Positions 46,624-56,833 of a stretch of 64,000 nucleotides of DNA are shown piece by piece. The position numbers were made by a program, and so were the translations under genes. The stretch is from Kalmusia sp. IMI 367209 (lineage: Eukaryota > Ascomycota > Dothideomycetes > Pleosporales > Didymosphaeriaceae), in contig JAPEUQ010000003.1 in assembly GCA_027946365.1 (NCBI GenBank), positions 1,364,001 through 1,428,000 of the forward strand, in the 5' to 3' direction. Numbering within the stretch: position 1 is the first letter of the stretch; each line of letters starts with the position of its first letter. A model generated the notes under the pieces. That model made no database searches, was not told the DNA's origin, and was given only the letters and a program-made list of their open reading frames with translations.

Positions 46624-47781
46624 TCACCATGTATCCTCCGTCCCCATGATGAGCCCATCCTCAACCATCTTCTTCACTGTCGGCCACACTGCCACTCCGT
46701 AGTTACTTGTTCTTGCTAGGATCTTCTTCGGCGTGATCCATTCGTTGTACTTAGATTGCCCGAAAGCATGCAGCGTGTAGCTTGAACTCAGATCCCACTC
46801 CCATTCGTGTCGATTTCTACGATTCGTGACGATATTATCGTACATGTCGAGCGGATCAGCGGAAGAAGTGTCGACCGGTTCTGGGGAAGGCAGATCCTCG
46901 TGATGGAGAAAGAGCCCATTTTTCGAGCCGGCGCCCCAATGCGTAGGCGCGAACGCATTGCGGTCGCAGATCAAAACCTCGCCGGGAATTGATACGAGGC
47001 GTTCGGCCACAGACGTCATGAATCGCAGATTGGACTCGAAGTCACCGGCGAAATTGGAACTTTGCTCGCGCTGCATAATGCGCGCCATCAGGCTATTGGG
47101 TCGCGTCATGAAGACCCCGTTGTTTGTTTTCTGTTTCGATCCATCGTCGTCTCCGGTGTTGGGGCCCATTTGCCGTCCTGCAACGAAAGCAAAGCCGGCG
47201 GTCAGTAACGGCTTGAGCGGCCGAAGAACCACCACGTCCCAGTCCATGTAGACCCCTCCAATCGGCGTGATGCCCTCCCAACGTACAAAGTCTGATTTGT
47301 GCTGGATGGCCTTTATGGGCATTTTCTCGTTGGTGCCCGAGTAATTAGGCGCGCGGACCGCGTTCCATTCGACTTTGTCTGGAAAACTGTTCATAACCTT
47401 GCGCGTCCACTCATTACCATGGACACTGGCTTCGGAGATCTCGGTCGTGTTGAAATCGGAGTGGATGTAGACTTTCGATGCGCCTACATACATTATAGAC
47501 GCGTATAGTGAGAGGAAGTCCGCGAAGTGAAACTCGATTCGGGAGTCGTCGTCTTTCTTGATATAGACGTAGTGAACGATATTAGGGATCGCGTCGTAAT
47601 ATGGTATTAGACCGTACTTTTGCGCCGCAGATAGCGGGTGCAGGACGAAGAGGAGGAAGGCAACTATAGAGAGCGCGAGAGCGACTTTGATGTATTTGCC
47701 CATTTTCGAAGAAGAAACAACTTGTCCGGGCCCTGTGAGGGGCATATAGTCCGCTTTCCATGAGGGTAACGACAGCCACAT
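46624..47781 (-). CDS. Type II membrane glycosyltransferase, Gly_transf_sug (GT32/OCH1-like) type
   Basis: Single-exon; 385 residues from the ATG at 47781 or 359 from 47703. Both starts leave a short basic cytoplasmic tail before one membrane anchor (VALALSIVAFLLFVLHPL), the layout of Golgi glycosyltransferases. The luminal part has IPNIVHYVYIKKDD at its start, the KSDFVRWEGITPIGGVYMDWDVVVLRPL region with the metal/sugar-nucleotide DXD-type motif (DWD), and NNGVFMTRPNS downstream. These match the sugar-binding glycosyltransferase family that includes OCH1 and capsule-type enzymes. Acceptor and sugar cannot be named. It probably acts in protein or lipid glycosylation in the Golgi. Confidence 0.85.
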   Translation of the reverse strand: MWLSLPSWKADYMPLTGPGQVVSSSKMGKYIKVALALSIVAFLLFVLHPLSAAQKYGLIPYYDAIPNIVHYVYIKKDDDSRIEFHFADFLSLYASIMYVGASKVYIHSDFNTTEISEASVHGNEWTRKVMNSFPDKVEWNAVRAPNYSGTNEKMPIKAIQHKSDFVRWEGITPIGGVYMDWDVVVLRPLKPLLTAGFAFVAGRQMGPNTGDDDGSKQKTNNGVFMTRPNSLMARIMQREQSSNFAGDFESNLRFMTSVAERLVSIPGEVLICDRNAFAPTHWGAGSKNGLFLHHEDLPSPEPVDTSSADPLDMYDNIVTNRRNRHEWEWDLSSSYTLHAFGQSKYNEWITPKKILARTSNYGVAVWPTVKKMVEDGLIMGTEDTW

Positions 47782-48406
47782 TTTTAGTTGTGAAGTGTTG
47801 GAGAGGCAAAATAGAACGAAGTGAACGCACTTCTAGCGTCCGAACGCGCTCGCGGTGATGCAATGGTGGTCAAGAATGGCGTGTAGACTTCTGTCCTTCT
47901 TGAACGTAGATGTGAGGTGGTACGCAACGCCAGTCTACTCCCAACTTTGTCAAATGAATGTGTAAGGCGCAAAGCGAAAACAAAGTGAGAAGTATTAGGA
48001 TAACGAGGCTGAACAAGGACGTCAAGCCATGTTATTTTGAATGGGGTCTCAAATCAAAGGGCCCAGATGATCTTAGCTACAAGCGCTCAGGTCCTTCCAC
48101 GGGGTTCAGTCGACGCAGGGTAAGGTCTTAAAGAAGAGGCGGAGTCTGAGTCTAAGTCAGCTACATTTAGGTACCTGTTCCTTTCATAAGCAGGTGTTCC
48201 TCTTTCTCGGAAGATAATGCCCTTGAATGATAAGCGGCACATCAGTAAGAAGATTGCCAGTCTTACTCGCTCGCTTACAAGCTAGCGCCGAACGGAGGAG
48301 TTGCATGAAGCAGGTTTGAGGTTTTCGAATATGTCGTCAGGTTCGTGCAGTAATGATATGTGTGGTCATTGCCACGTCAGTCCTCAAACCTTTGGGCACT
48401 CGCTCG

Positions 48407-48459
48407 CCTCTGAAGCTTAATATTCTGGTCTTCACAGTGAGAATATTCAGCTAGCGAGG
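48407..48459. repeat. Imperfect inverted repeat (hairpin-forming)
   Basis: Arms 48407-48426 and 48440-48459 pair at 16 of 20 positions, with eight perfect pairs next to a 13-base loop. Role unknown. Confidence 0.45.
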
Positions 48460-49939
48460 CAGGCGAGGATGTTCCCGGATAAAATTGATATCGGTTAGTC
48501 CGTGGGGGTATCATCGTATTTTCGACAATATCGAGATCACTACTGGTCCTTGGAATATCGAAATTATCGTTGCATCTTGGCGAACAAAATACTGATCAAT
48601 CAGCTAAAGCCGATCAAGTATCGGTCTCCCGTACTTTGGAATTTATCATAGATCGCGTAGACATTCACCAGCCGCGATTGACCAATACCGAGGCTACTCG
48701 CGCGAGTGGGCTTTACGCTAATTGTATCCAACATCCAGATGGGTAGGCTTACGGGCGTTCGACATATGTTTGCCCCAAGGCTGATCGAGGGCTTCCTGAA
48801 ATAAGACGAATCTAATTTCCTTGCCGTAGCTTCGTATTAGGGCGACGATACAGCTGCTGCACTCAGGGGCTGAGAAGAAGGCAATAGGCTACATGGTTGT
48901 CACAGGGGACCTGCGTGTTGTAGACGGATCAAGCCTTCAACGACGCCCGATTGTGGTCAGCAATGCATGAGGACCAGAGTCCAGGTGATCGGTGAGTACG
49001 TGTCGTTTGCCGCCGCGCGTAGACATACAGGTTTGCTTATCTGGTGGAATTTGGGCTTGGCGCCCTAGTTTCTTGGGAGTTACAGCGATGACAAAGTAAT
49101 TTAAAGGGCATGATAATCCATTGCATTGGTAGATCGCCCACACGAAGCCAAAGTCATGATGCTGGTTTCATTGGCTGTCGGATCGGAAACTACTTCTCTG
49201 TACAGCGGTGCGTGGGAAGAACTAGGGCTGACCAGGGCTGATGAGGTCTGTCAAGCGTATCTGGGGCGGGCGCTCGGTTCACGGGGCGTCTTGCCCAACA
49301 TCCCACTTGGGCTCAGGCTCCGCGGGTGCAACCCCACGTTCTCACCACAAAAACAACTCGCGTGGCCATGAGAGGGGTTATAAGGGACCGGGCCCAGCTG
49401 AACTGGGTTGTCGCGCGATCTGTTGAGACTGATCCCCCTTGCTTACAATCCAACGGTTCGCACTTCCCGTTCGGTGTCGACGGCTGACCGAGTCTCGGCA
49501 AATTACCCTTACGGTAGGGCACAAGTCATGCTCACCGGCTCACCGTACAGCGTCTCTCCCCATAGCCTAGTCAAGAGAAACATCGCCATAATTGTCGCTC
49601 GCCTACGCCTTTGTAGTTGTTCGTTGCGACGCTGGAGAGTTCTTGACCCAGATTGTTTACGGCCGTACGAAAGGTAGCCGGCCCGTATTGAAAGAGATAG
49701 TAGATGAAACAGCGGCGCCACTTTATGCGCATAGATCAATCATTCCTCAGTGGCGCGTCCGCTGATGAAAAATACATGAAGCTGCGCCGGCTGCTACTGG
49801 AGTGATGGTTTGTTCTCGAGCGATTGCACAGGTGCGGCCCAGTTAGAGCTCACAAAGCAACAGGGCCGGTGCTATACATCACCACGAGGTGATGTGATAT
49901 TGATAAGTAGCTTTATAGACACATTCCTGGTTCAGAGTC

Positions 49940-49948
49940 TATAAAATA
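49940..49948 (+). promoter_or_regulatory. TATA-like element
   Basis: TATAAAATA lies about 540 bases before the SAP-protein ATG at 50489. If used, that transcript has a long leader. Pattern only. Confidence 0.3.
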
Positions 49949-50488
49949 GCCTCATTATGCAAGGACAGATTTTGGTCTTTTGCCCCATGTACGGCTAGAC
50001 AGGTCGAGCATGGCATATTGGTTAGCACCCACTAAACACCAGATATCCCAGCAATGCTGGTTGCTCAAGTTAAAAGCCACTTACGTGGATCCATGCGACT
50101 TGTTTTCACTCTCTCCTGCCCAGAATCTACTCACTCATCGCTATTCTATCGCTCTGCTAATGTATAGGTCCGCCAAAGCTAGTCTCGCAGGAAGACACAG
50201 TCCTGCAAATTTTATGTCACCCTGTTATCGAAAGGCTCTCAGATGTCGTTTCACCGCAAAAATTATCTTCGCCTTCAAAATCACCTTCATCCCTACCTTC
50301 ACCATGACTCAGATCAAATCAACTTCACCCCGCTTCTGCACGTGTCCACGCGCCATAGAATCGAACGCTCAGGCGCGCCCACACTCGCTATGTTCTATTG
50401 CATCGATTCTAAGCCGCTGCACTGACGATTGTATGCCGCTTCTCAACTACTCTGAAGTCAACACGACCTTTCTACTCGCTAGATCATC

Positions 50489-51215
50489 ATGACGCGATCA
50501 TCCGAAATGATAGAGCGCCTGAGGAGACTCATGCAAGGAAGTAAGTTCTCCATTACACGGGAATCTGCACCCATCGTGGGGCTCATACCATTCTGACCGC
50601 ACCTCCACAGGCGCCAATCGCCCTAATCTTGTCCAAGAGAACTCTGGCTACCAAGGCCCTAGCCTTCCCATATGCTCTACTTCACTCGACGACACTGACG
50701 ACGCGACCGCCAGATCCTTAGAGGCTGAGGCCAATGCCGAGGACGAGAAACACGGACCCTATGACCATGAACCGGCGAACGGCAACGATTTCATTGACAG
50801 CCCCATGCGCTCCCCTGTAACCTGCATCCAGCCACAGCCCACCCTCGAACTCCCGCCAAAATATCACTTCCGTACCACCGAGCTCGGATACCCGATCTTC
50901 AGGCACACCATCTATCCTGAGTTCCGTCGCGCGACTATGACTACGTCGACCGGCTTCATCGATCCACGTGTCACAGCTTTCAAGGACTACTACACGAGCA
51001 GGTATAACACCCTCGAACATTGGGAGCTGCGGGTGCTCTGTGAGAAGCGAGGACTGGTTACATATGGGACAAAGGAGAAGCTTGTCGAGAGGTTACTGGA
51101 GCGGGCGCTTAGAGACGCGGCGAGGGGATGGTCGGAAGTGTTCGATACACTGCGGAGGGTGACGCGGTGTGACGCGCCTCCGCTACCGGACATGAAGTAC
51201 GAGAGCATGTCCTGA
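50489..51215 (+). CDS. Small SAP-motif protein
   Basis: Exons 50489-50540 and 50611-51215 (70-base intron, GTAAGT...CACAG), 218 residues. The 52-base first exon supplies MTRSSEMIERLRRLMQG and is needed for an ATG upstream of the long open stretch. The middle is acidic and disordered. The C-terminal third holds a helix-turn-helix of SAP type (LEHWELRVLCEKRGL, then GTKEKLVERLLE), a short motif that binds DNA or RNA in nuclear proteins. No other domain is seen. Role unknown; chromatin or RNA binding is inferred from the motif alone. Confidence 0.68.
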
Positions 51216-52094
51216 TGATGGATTCGTCATTTATCTACTTTGAGCGTTTTGAATGGTTTATGTGCCACTAGATTTGTCATGGCTTAAGGGCGGCAATCGT
51301 ATGTTATTTGTGCGCTACAAATTGATGCAGCGCCCTGAAAACTACCGGTATGTAGTTCCCTGTGCCGCCCTGGATTTGAGTACTGGGCATCAGCCTTTTG
51401 GTAGGGTAGGAATAAGCTCTTGCGAAAAGGTTGCTTCTCGATACTAGTCTTATCTAGAAAAATCTTATGAGTAGTTACAGAACCTAGTATCAATCCGTGG
51501 GTAAGATCGAGGTATGAATCGGATGTAGAACTTGGCGGGAATTCTATAACAACGCATCATAAGTCAATGCTAAGGAATGGGGCCGGCGCGTATCTTGCAA
51601 TCAGAGAGTCGTTCACCTTGATTGAGGACGAAGTCCGAAAAAGCTCATTGCCCCAAGATGGCAGTACACAGTCAGCTGACAGACCGACTTTTGCGGTAAG
51701 TGTCTACTTAGCAATCGTTGGCTTCGTTTTCCAAGCAACATCATTCTCCATCCCGTAGAACTTCACGAACGCCGGTCTGAACATTTCTTGGAACCAATTA
51801 GTTTCGCTCTATAGCTTACTTTCTCCACATCTCAACAGAATTGCGTCCCTGAGTATTTCCGAGAGCGGTAAACGTTGCTGCTGCTTCGCAAAGTTCTACG
51901 ATATTAGTGAAGCTGCATTGTAGTTCGACGTTAAAGGGGAATCAATAAATTATTATAAGGCTTGTTTACAATGTACGTATAAATGCGCTCTCTGCTGCCA
52001 TACCGTAGCAGTATCCCACCACTTGACAAGCTCTCCACACCTACAACTCGATTCTCAAGTCGCAATCTACCCTCCAGTAACAGCCATCAACAAA
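51216..52094. other. Intergenic
   Basis: AT-rich promoter region of the small secreted protein; no supported gene. Confidence 0.5.
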
Positions 52095-52556
52095 ATGCAC
52101 GTCCTCAGCATCATCAGCCTCCTGGCCTTTGCCAGCCTTTCAACCGCCACTCCGGTCTCCCCCGAGGTCTCCCCCATCAAACGAGATAGCTTCGCCGATA
52201 TGTCCACCCAGGCAGTATCGTGCTACGTCCATGCGTGGCCGCGCTTCACCGAAGCACGCCTCGCAGACATCGTCAAGAACCTCAAAAGCCGTACCACTGA
52301 GATCATACACGTTGAATCGGGAGAAGGGAGGATCCTGTACTGCAAAGGAGGCACCGCGGCGATTTGGACCGTGGATCAGCCCGGGCTGAAGGTCGATGGA
52401 TATGCTCAGTTCCTGGGCGCCTTGCTTGAGGAGCAGTACAAGGTGTGCTTTGGACTTTACCCGGATCCTAAGGCGGGGGACAAAGTGTTCCGCGAGGCGT
52501 ATCAGTACTGGTTGGATGGGCATAATATTCTGGTTCGTGGTAGCATGCCATGCTAG
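52095..52556 (+). CDS. Small secreted cysteine-containing protein
   Basis: 153 residues from the ATG at 52095; the frame extends to 52023 but the signal peptide only begins at 52095. Residues 1-19 are a typical secretion signal ending ASLSTA. A short propeptide then ends in the dibasic PIKR, a likely Kex2 cleavage site, leaving a mature protein of about 123 residues with four Cys that could form two disulfides. The fold is not recognised. Size, secretion signal, propeptide and Cys fit the broad class of fungal secreted effectors or antimicrobial proteins, but that is class resemblance and not a known function. Confidence 0.72.
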   Translation: MHVLSIISLLAFASLSTATPVSPEVSPIKRDSFADMSTQAVSCYVHAWPRFTEARLADIVKNLKSRTTEIIHVESGEGRILYCKGGTAAIWTVDQPGLKVDGYAQFLGALLEEQYKVCFGLYPDPKAGDKVFREAYQYWLDGHNILVRGSMPC

Positions 52557-52817
52557 CCGGATCCATGGCGCTGAAACTGTATGAGCGGTTAATTGGTGCT
52601 GGAAACAGGGGGTTCATGCTTGTTGGGCTTGGAATGTAGTTCGTTGATGTAGTGTCTGTACATTGTGGTGATTTCATGCCATCAAGACCCTAAATCTACC
52701 TGTTCTTCCACTTACTTTACACTGCTCGTTGAAACGAAACTCCATTGGTCTCACGAAGCTTTTATGGACGCTCTATATTGCAGAACAATATGTTGAAATT
52801 TTCCTCGCACAAGGGAA

Positions 52818-54576
52818 TTAGGTGTCGGGAATTGGTAACTCACCCTGCGTCCACTGCCCTCCTTTGAAATCCCTGGTGAATACACTCAAGTCATCGCCCC
52901 TCGTCTGGTAGAAAACATACAGACTTTTACCCCCTGACTGATCCTCCACAGCCGTCACACTCATGTGCGTTCCTTTAAGACCCGGTATGACGCCGCGTGA
53001 GCTGCCCACCGTGAACAAGTTGGCTTCAATACCCGTTGTGTTCTCTGCCTCCCAGTTGATATCGTGCCCCATGATTGATCCGTCAGCCATCTGTGTATAG
53101 AAGTATTCGGTGAAACCAAGGGAGCTACCAGGCCAGACGTCAGGGATAGAGTAGCGGGTTACATTTTCCCAAGTATTGATGGGATGCTCAGGTGTTGATT
53201 TCGCGCTACTATTTGTGTCCTTCCACCAGATAGTCGCTGTATCATGCGTGTCGACCATCATGGCATACGTCGTGGTACCTGGACCCCAGCTGAAGCATCC
53301 GACGCCGGCGTGTGTGTTCATGTCTTTCCACGTATGCTGCTCCAGCCACTGGTCTTGTCCTTCATACCATCCGTATTGCTTGAATGTCGTTTCATCGGTG
53401 GGGTACCAAAGGTGCATGCCATGCGTGCTTGCGTTGAAAGGTATCGTGTTATTGTTTCCGTCGCGAGTTGGGAACTTGGAGGCATCGGAATCTCCGTAAT
53501 AGTTTCCGTACCAGCAGGCTTGAAGGCCAACGTTTGGAGCGTCATAAACGGTTAGATTGAGGACGTTCAAAGGTCCATCTTCCCAGATATTGGTGCTGTT
53601 ACTGTTTACCTTCTGTTTCACATGACCATCTTTCGCAATGTAGAAGATATGCCACTATAGAAAGAGACCCGTCAGCTTTGATAAGACAATAGATATATCG
53701 GAGTACTTGCCACTGATGTATCATTGACGGAGTAGGATACCGCAGATATGGGAGTCGCATTCTTTGCATCACTAACGATGAGCTCAGATGCAGTCCCACC
53801 GATCCACTCGCCTTTGGGAGTGAGTTGTATAGACCTTATTTCACCAGTCCAATGTTGAAAATAGACCGTCATGATCTTCCGCTCTTGATTGTTCCAAAAT
53901 TCCGTGGCGAGGGCGATGCCGGAGCCATTGAAGGTGCCATTGCTCGAGTAATAGGCCGTGCCAAGTGCACCTCCAATACAGAAGTCAGGATTCGCTGCGC
54001 AGTATGGATCGACATAGCCGGGTCCGTCTCTAATCGATAATCAGCGGTGTGTATATATTTGCTTTGCTTCCAGACTTACGATGATGCACTAGACTTCTTC
54101 TTATTTCCTAGGCCCAAACCTAGTCCAAGACCTAGAGCGACCGCCACAACGAAGATTAAAATGATGACTCCGAGCAAATATCGACGTGGAATACCACATG
54201 TCTTTTGTGTATTCTCTGAGGCCAACTCCGAAACCCTACGCGACACAGGCTGACCTTTTTCATCGAATTCGAGAGGTTGGAAGCCCGAGACGACTGTCTC
54301 ATCCATGGAGTACGGTGACGTTGGCCTCGTGTGCTGCGCCAGCCAAGGCTCGAGCACTACTTCTGGCGCATCATGTACAGCTTCTTTTGAGGATGTTGGT
54401 CTATCCAAAAGGTCAGCACAATGAATTAGCTGGAAACGACTTAAGACGTACTCTTGGTTGTTTGGAAACAGTTTCTCCGGCGCCTGCGTACTGGGAGAAT
54501 TATCTTGAAATGGGACCTCGTCAGGTGGACCATCGATCTTGTATGTGGTGTCCACCTTGGTCTTTGGGGGCTCCAT
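52818..54576 (-). CDS. Membrane-anchored lectin-like beta-propeller protein
   Basis: Minus-strand exons 54576-54452, 54400-54080, 54029-53711, 53654-52818, total 533 residues. The first intron (51 bases) is in frame and stop-free; the third begins with GC (GTG|GCAAGT...TATAG). The N-terminal 130 residues are hydrophilic and cytoplasmic. One span follows (VIILIFVVAVALGLGLGLGLG), so the protein is type II. The outer part has repeated blades with Trp/Tyr-rich strands such as WHIFYIAKDGHVKQK and LYVFYQTRGDDLSVFTRD, resembling the fungal fucose-specific-lectin propeller fold, and many NxT/S sites. Sugar binding is inferred from this resemblance. A role at the cell surface or in the secretory pathway is likely. 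Confidence 0.75.
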
Positions 54577-56833
54577 GGTGAAAGAGACCTCCCATTGACG
54601 ACGACTGACCAGGTGCAGCAGGACCAGCTGACATGCCGAGTGGACACACCATATATGATATCTGCATCCACTTTACGCTCTGCCGCTCTTCTCAGCACCA
54701 TTCATGGGGCTAGGCCGCCGTTAGCGAATGCGGCGCGCCTCTCGGGAGCACTCAGCTCGAAGCGGTGAGGTCGATTGCTGTGTCCCACCGGATGCGGTCA
54801 CATCCTGGTAAGGCAGGGCGATAGGCAAAGTCGATCGCCCTACCGAGCGACCAACGACGGCACTGGCTCACCACCCTCAAAAAAATGGTATATGCAAGTC
54901 AGCACGCCCACAACATTCGCCGAGGAATATTACGACCTCTTACAAGGTGAATAGGTCGCAATTGACACGCCATATGGGCTCAATATCCAGTTGGCTACAA
55001 GAGTAGTGCACCGCAAATTCGCCTATGCTTGTTCAAAGCTCCAGTTCCTTGTGAAAGAGATTGTGCAGGAAATCAGACACCAACTTTCATCATGAGGTCA
55101 GCAGTCTCGCTAGCTATGATTTGACAATCACCTCGAAGGAAAAGTGATGATCCTCAGAGACAATCATTATCGAATTGGAACTGCCGAATGAGCAAAACAC
55201 GTACTACGGTACCACTGGGTCATTATAACAAATGGCAGCAAGCTCGATAGGGATCGAGAGCTTTTGGCTTCGCATGCCCTATCTGTGACTGCTCATTTGA
55301 TTCCGCTCAAAAAACGCAGGCTGTAGGCGGAAGATATTCTTGATTTGCGTCCTTTTTGCAAGTCTTAATGGTGCTTGTGACGCCTCTGGATGCACATAAG
55401 CTGAAAGTGGCTCGGAGCATAGTTGCATGAGAGGTTTCCTAAATGGGGTGCGGGGTTCGAGTCGGCGACCTTTCACGGACAATGATTCGGCACGTAAATG
55501 GTCCGCATTTCCATTCTCTCGTCTATGGAAAGATCATCCTATTCCCCGGCCATAAGGCGGGCTTGCTCTTACTCTGATCGGCGAGCTCGGTCTGTGTTTA
55601 TTTTGCTGAGGTACGTGTAGTTGCCGATGGGCCTCACAACGCGGCTCATTCCGTATTTAACACGAAAGAGTGAAAAGATCCTTCGAACATCGAGAATGGG
55701 AATTGCTTCTCATGTCACCAAGATACCAAGATGGTTTGTGTCGTCTCGTCCGCATTGTTCAGAAGAATGGCTCTGATTATATAACCATAGCGCTAACTCA
55801 AAGATTGTCTAGCGTTGGGAAACCGACGTCTATTTCATCCTTCTATTCACCATTTTGTCATTCGTGACACATGCTGTTTACTCCAAAGCCAGTTATATTC
55901 CACAGTCTGGGGCAGATTTGATATATATCTGGGATCTCTATGATGGGAGCCCGCAATAGCCATCTCTACAGTGTAACGTTAGTAGTGAGAAGACTTATGG
56001 GGTAGATACACCAGATCCTAACACCCATCCGAACGTCCCACCTGTTTTCCAGTTTCCCACAGTCCCTGATGCTACCAAGTCTCCAGCCGTCCAGCCTGTG
56101 GCATCGTCTGCTCTGGCAGATGAACGAAAGTGCTCCGTTTGTGGAGACCAAAACCCGAACGAACGAAATATTTCCTACATCCGAGCAATGCGAACATGTG
56201 CACGAAACCTTGCGGAGACTGTCTCGTAATCTTGATCCATTCCCATCTAATACTATCCGATGATCGATGGTGGCGTACGATGTCCATCGCATGGATGCAA
56301 TCGCAGCTAGATGATAATGCATACTATCAGCCCTGACAGTTGATTCATTTATCTGATGTGAATAGTTGGCGTTATATAAAGCTCGAGGTGGAACACCGTC
56401 ATGGTGTCCATCCGGCGCCGGGATACGGTTGTCCCAATATGTCTATGGCTTCCACTTTTGTTGGGGAGCTTCTCCGTGTAACGGCATCAATCCCGATTAA
56501 GGACTAGGGAGTGGATACGGGAAACATATTATTGTGTAAGCTACCGCACAGGTGTTTCTGCCATGCGGATCTAAATAGTCGTTTATAGAATGATGTCAAA
56601 CTAGGACATGCAATAAGTCGCACACATTTCCTTCATGCATGTACGATCATTTCTGCGCTCTATATACGCAAGCCTAGAAGCCTGCCCATTCCCAAAGCGC
56701 GCAAGTGACGCCTGCCTACCAGCAACCATTCCAAAGTCAGAGCAGCCCGCACCATGGTATCAGAAAACCCTCTCACAAAGCCATTCGGATATGAAATATT
56801 AGAAAATAGGAATTCCCTACCCAGAACACGTTA
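54577..56833. other. 2.3 kb without a supported gene
   Basis: Upstream of the lectin-like gene and downstream of the HeLo gene. Only short overlapping ORFs; an orphan TATATAAAG at about 56374 is not followed by a supported plus-strand gene. Confidence 0.5.

Larger units (their letters stand above)
47782..50488. other. 2.7 kb without a supported gene
   Basis: The longest gene-free stretch of the window. It holds an imperfect inverted repeat (48407-48459) and a TATA-like element at 49940, but only short ORFs without domains. It may be decayed sequence or a long regulatory region; no transposase relic was recognised. Confidence 0.5.

Noticed and set aside
49980..50492. 170-residue plus-strand ORF after a TATA-like element
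   Set aside because: It starts at a non-ATG codon, has no domain and overlaps the start of the SAP-protein gene; more likely leader sequence.
55454..55463. GGTTCGAGTC, like the B box of a tRNA gene
   Set aside because: The flanking bases cannot form a T stem and no A box or acceptor stem is found at tRNA spacing.
56374..56420. TATATAAAG followed by a small bulged hairpin, possible non-coding RNA
   Set aside because: The stem is only seven pairs and no terminator or conserved RNA form can be seen.
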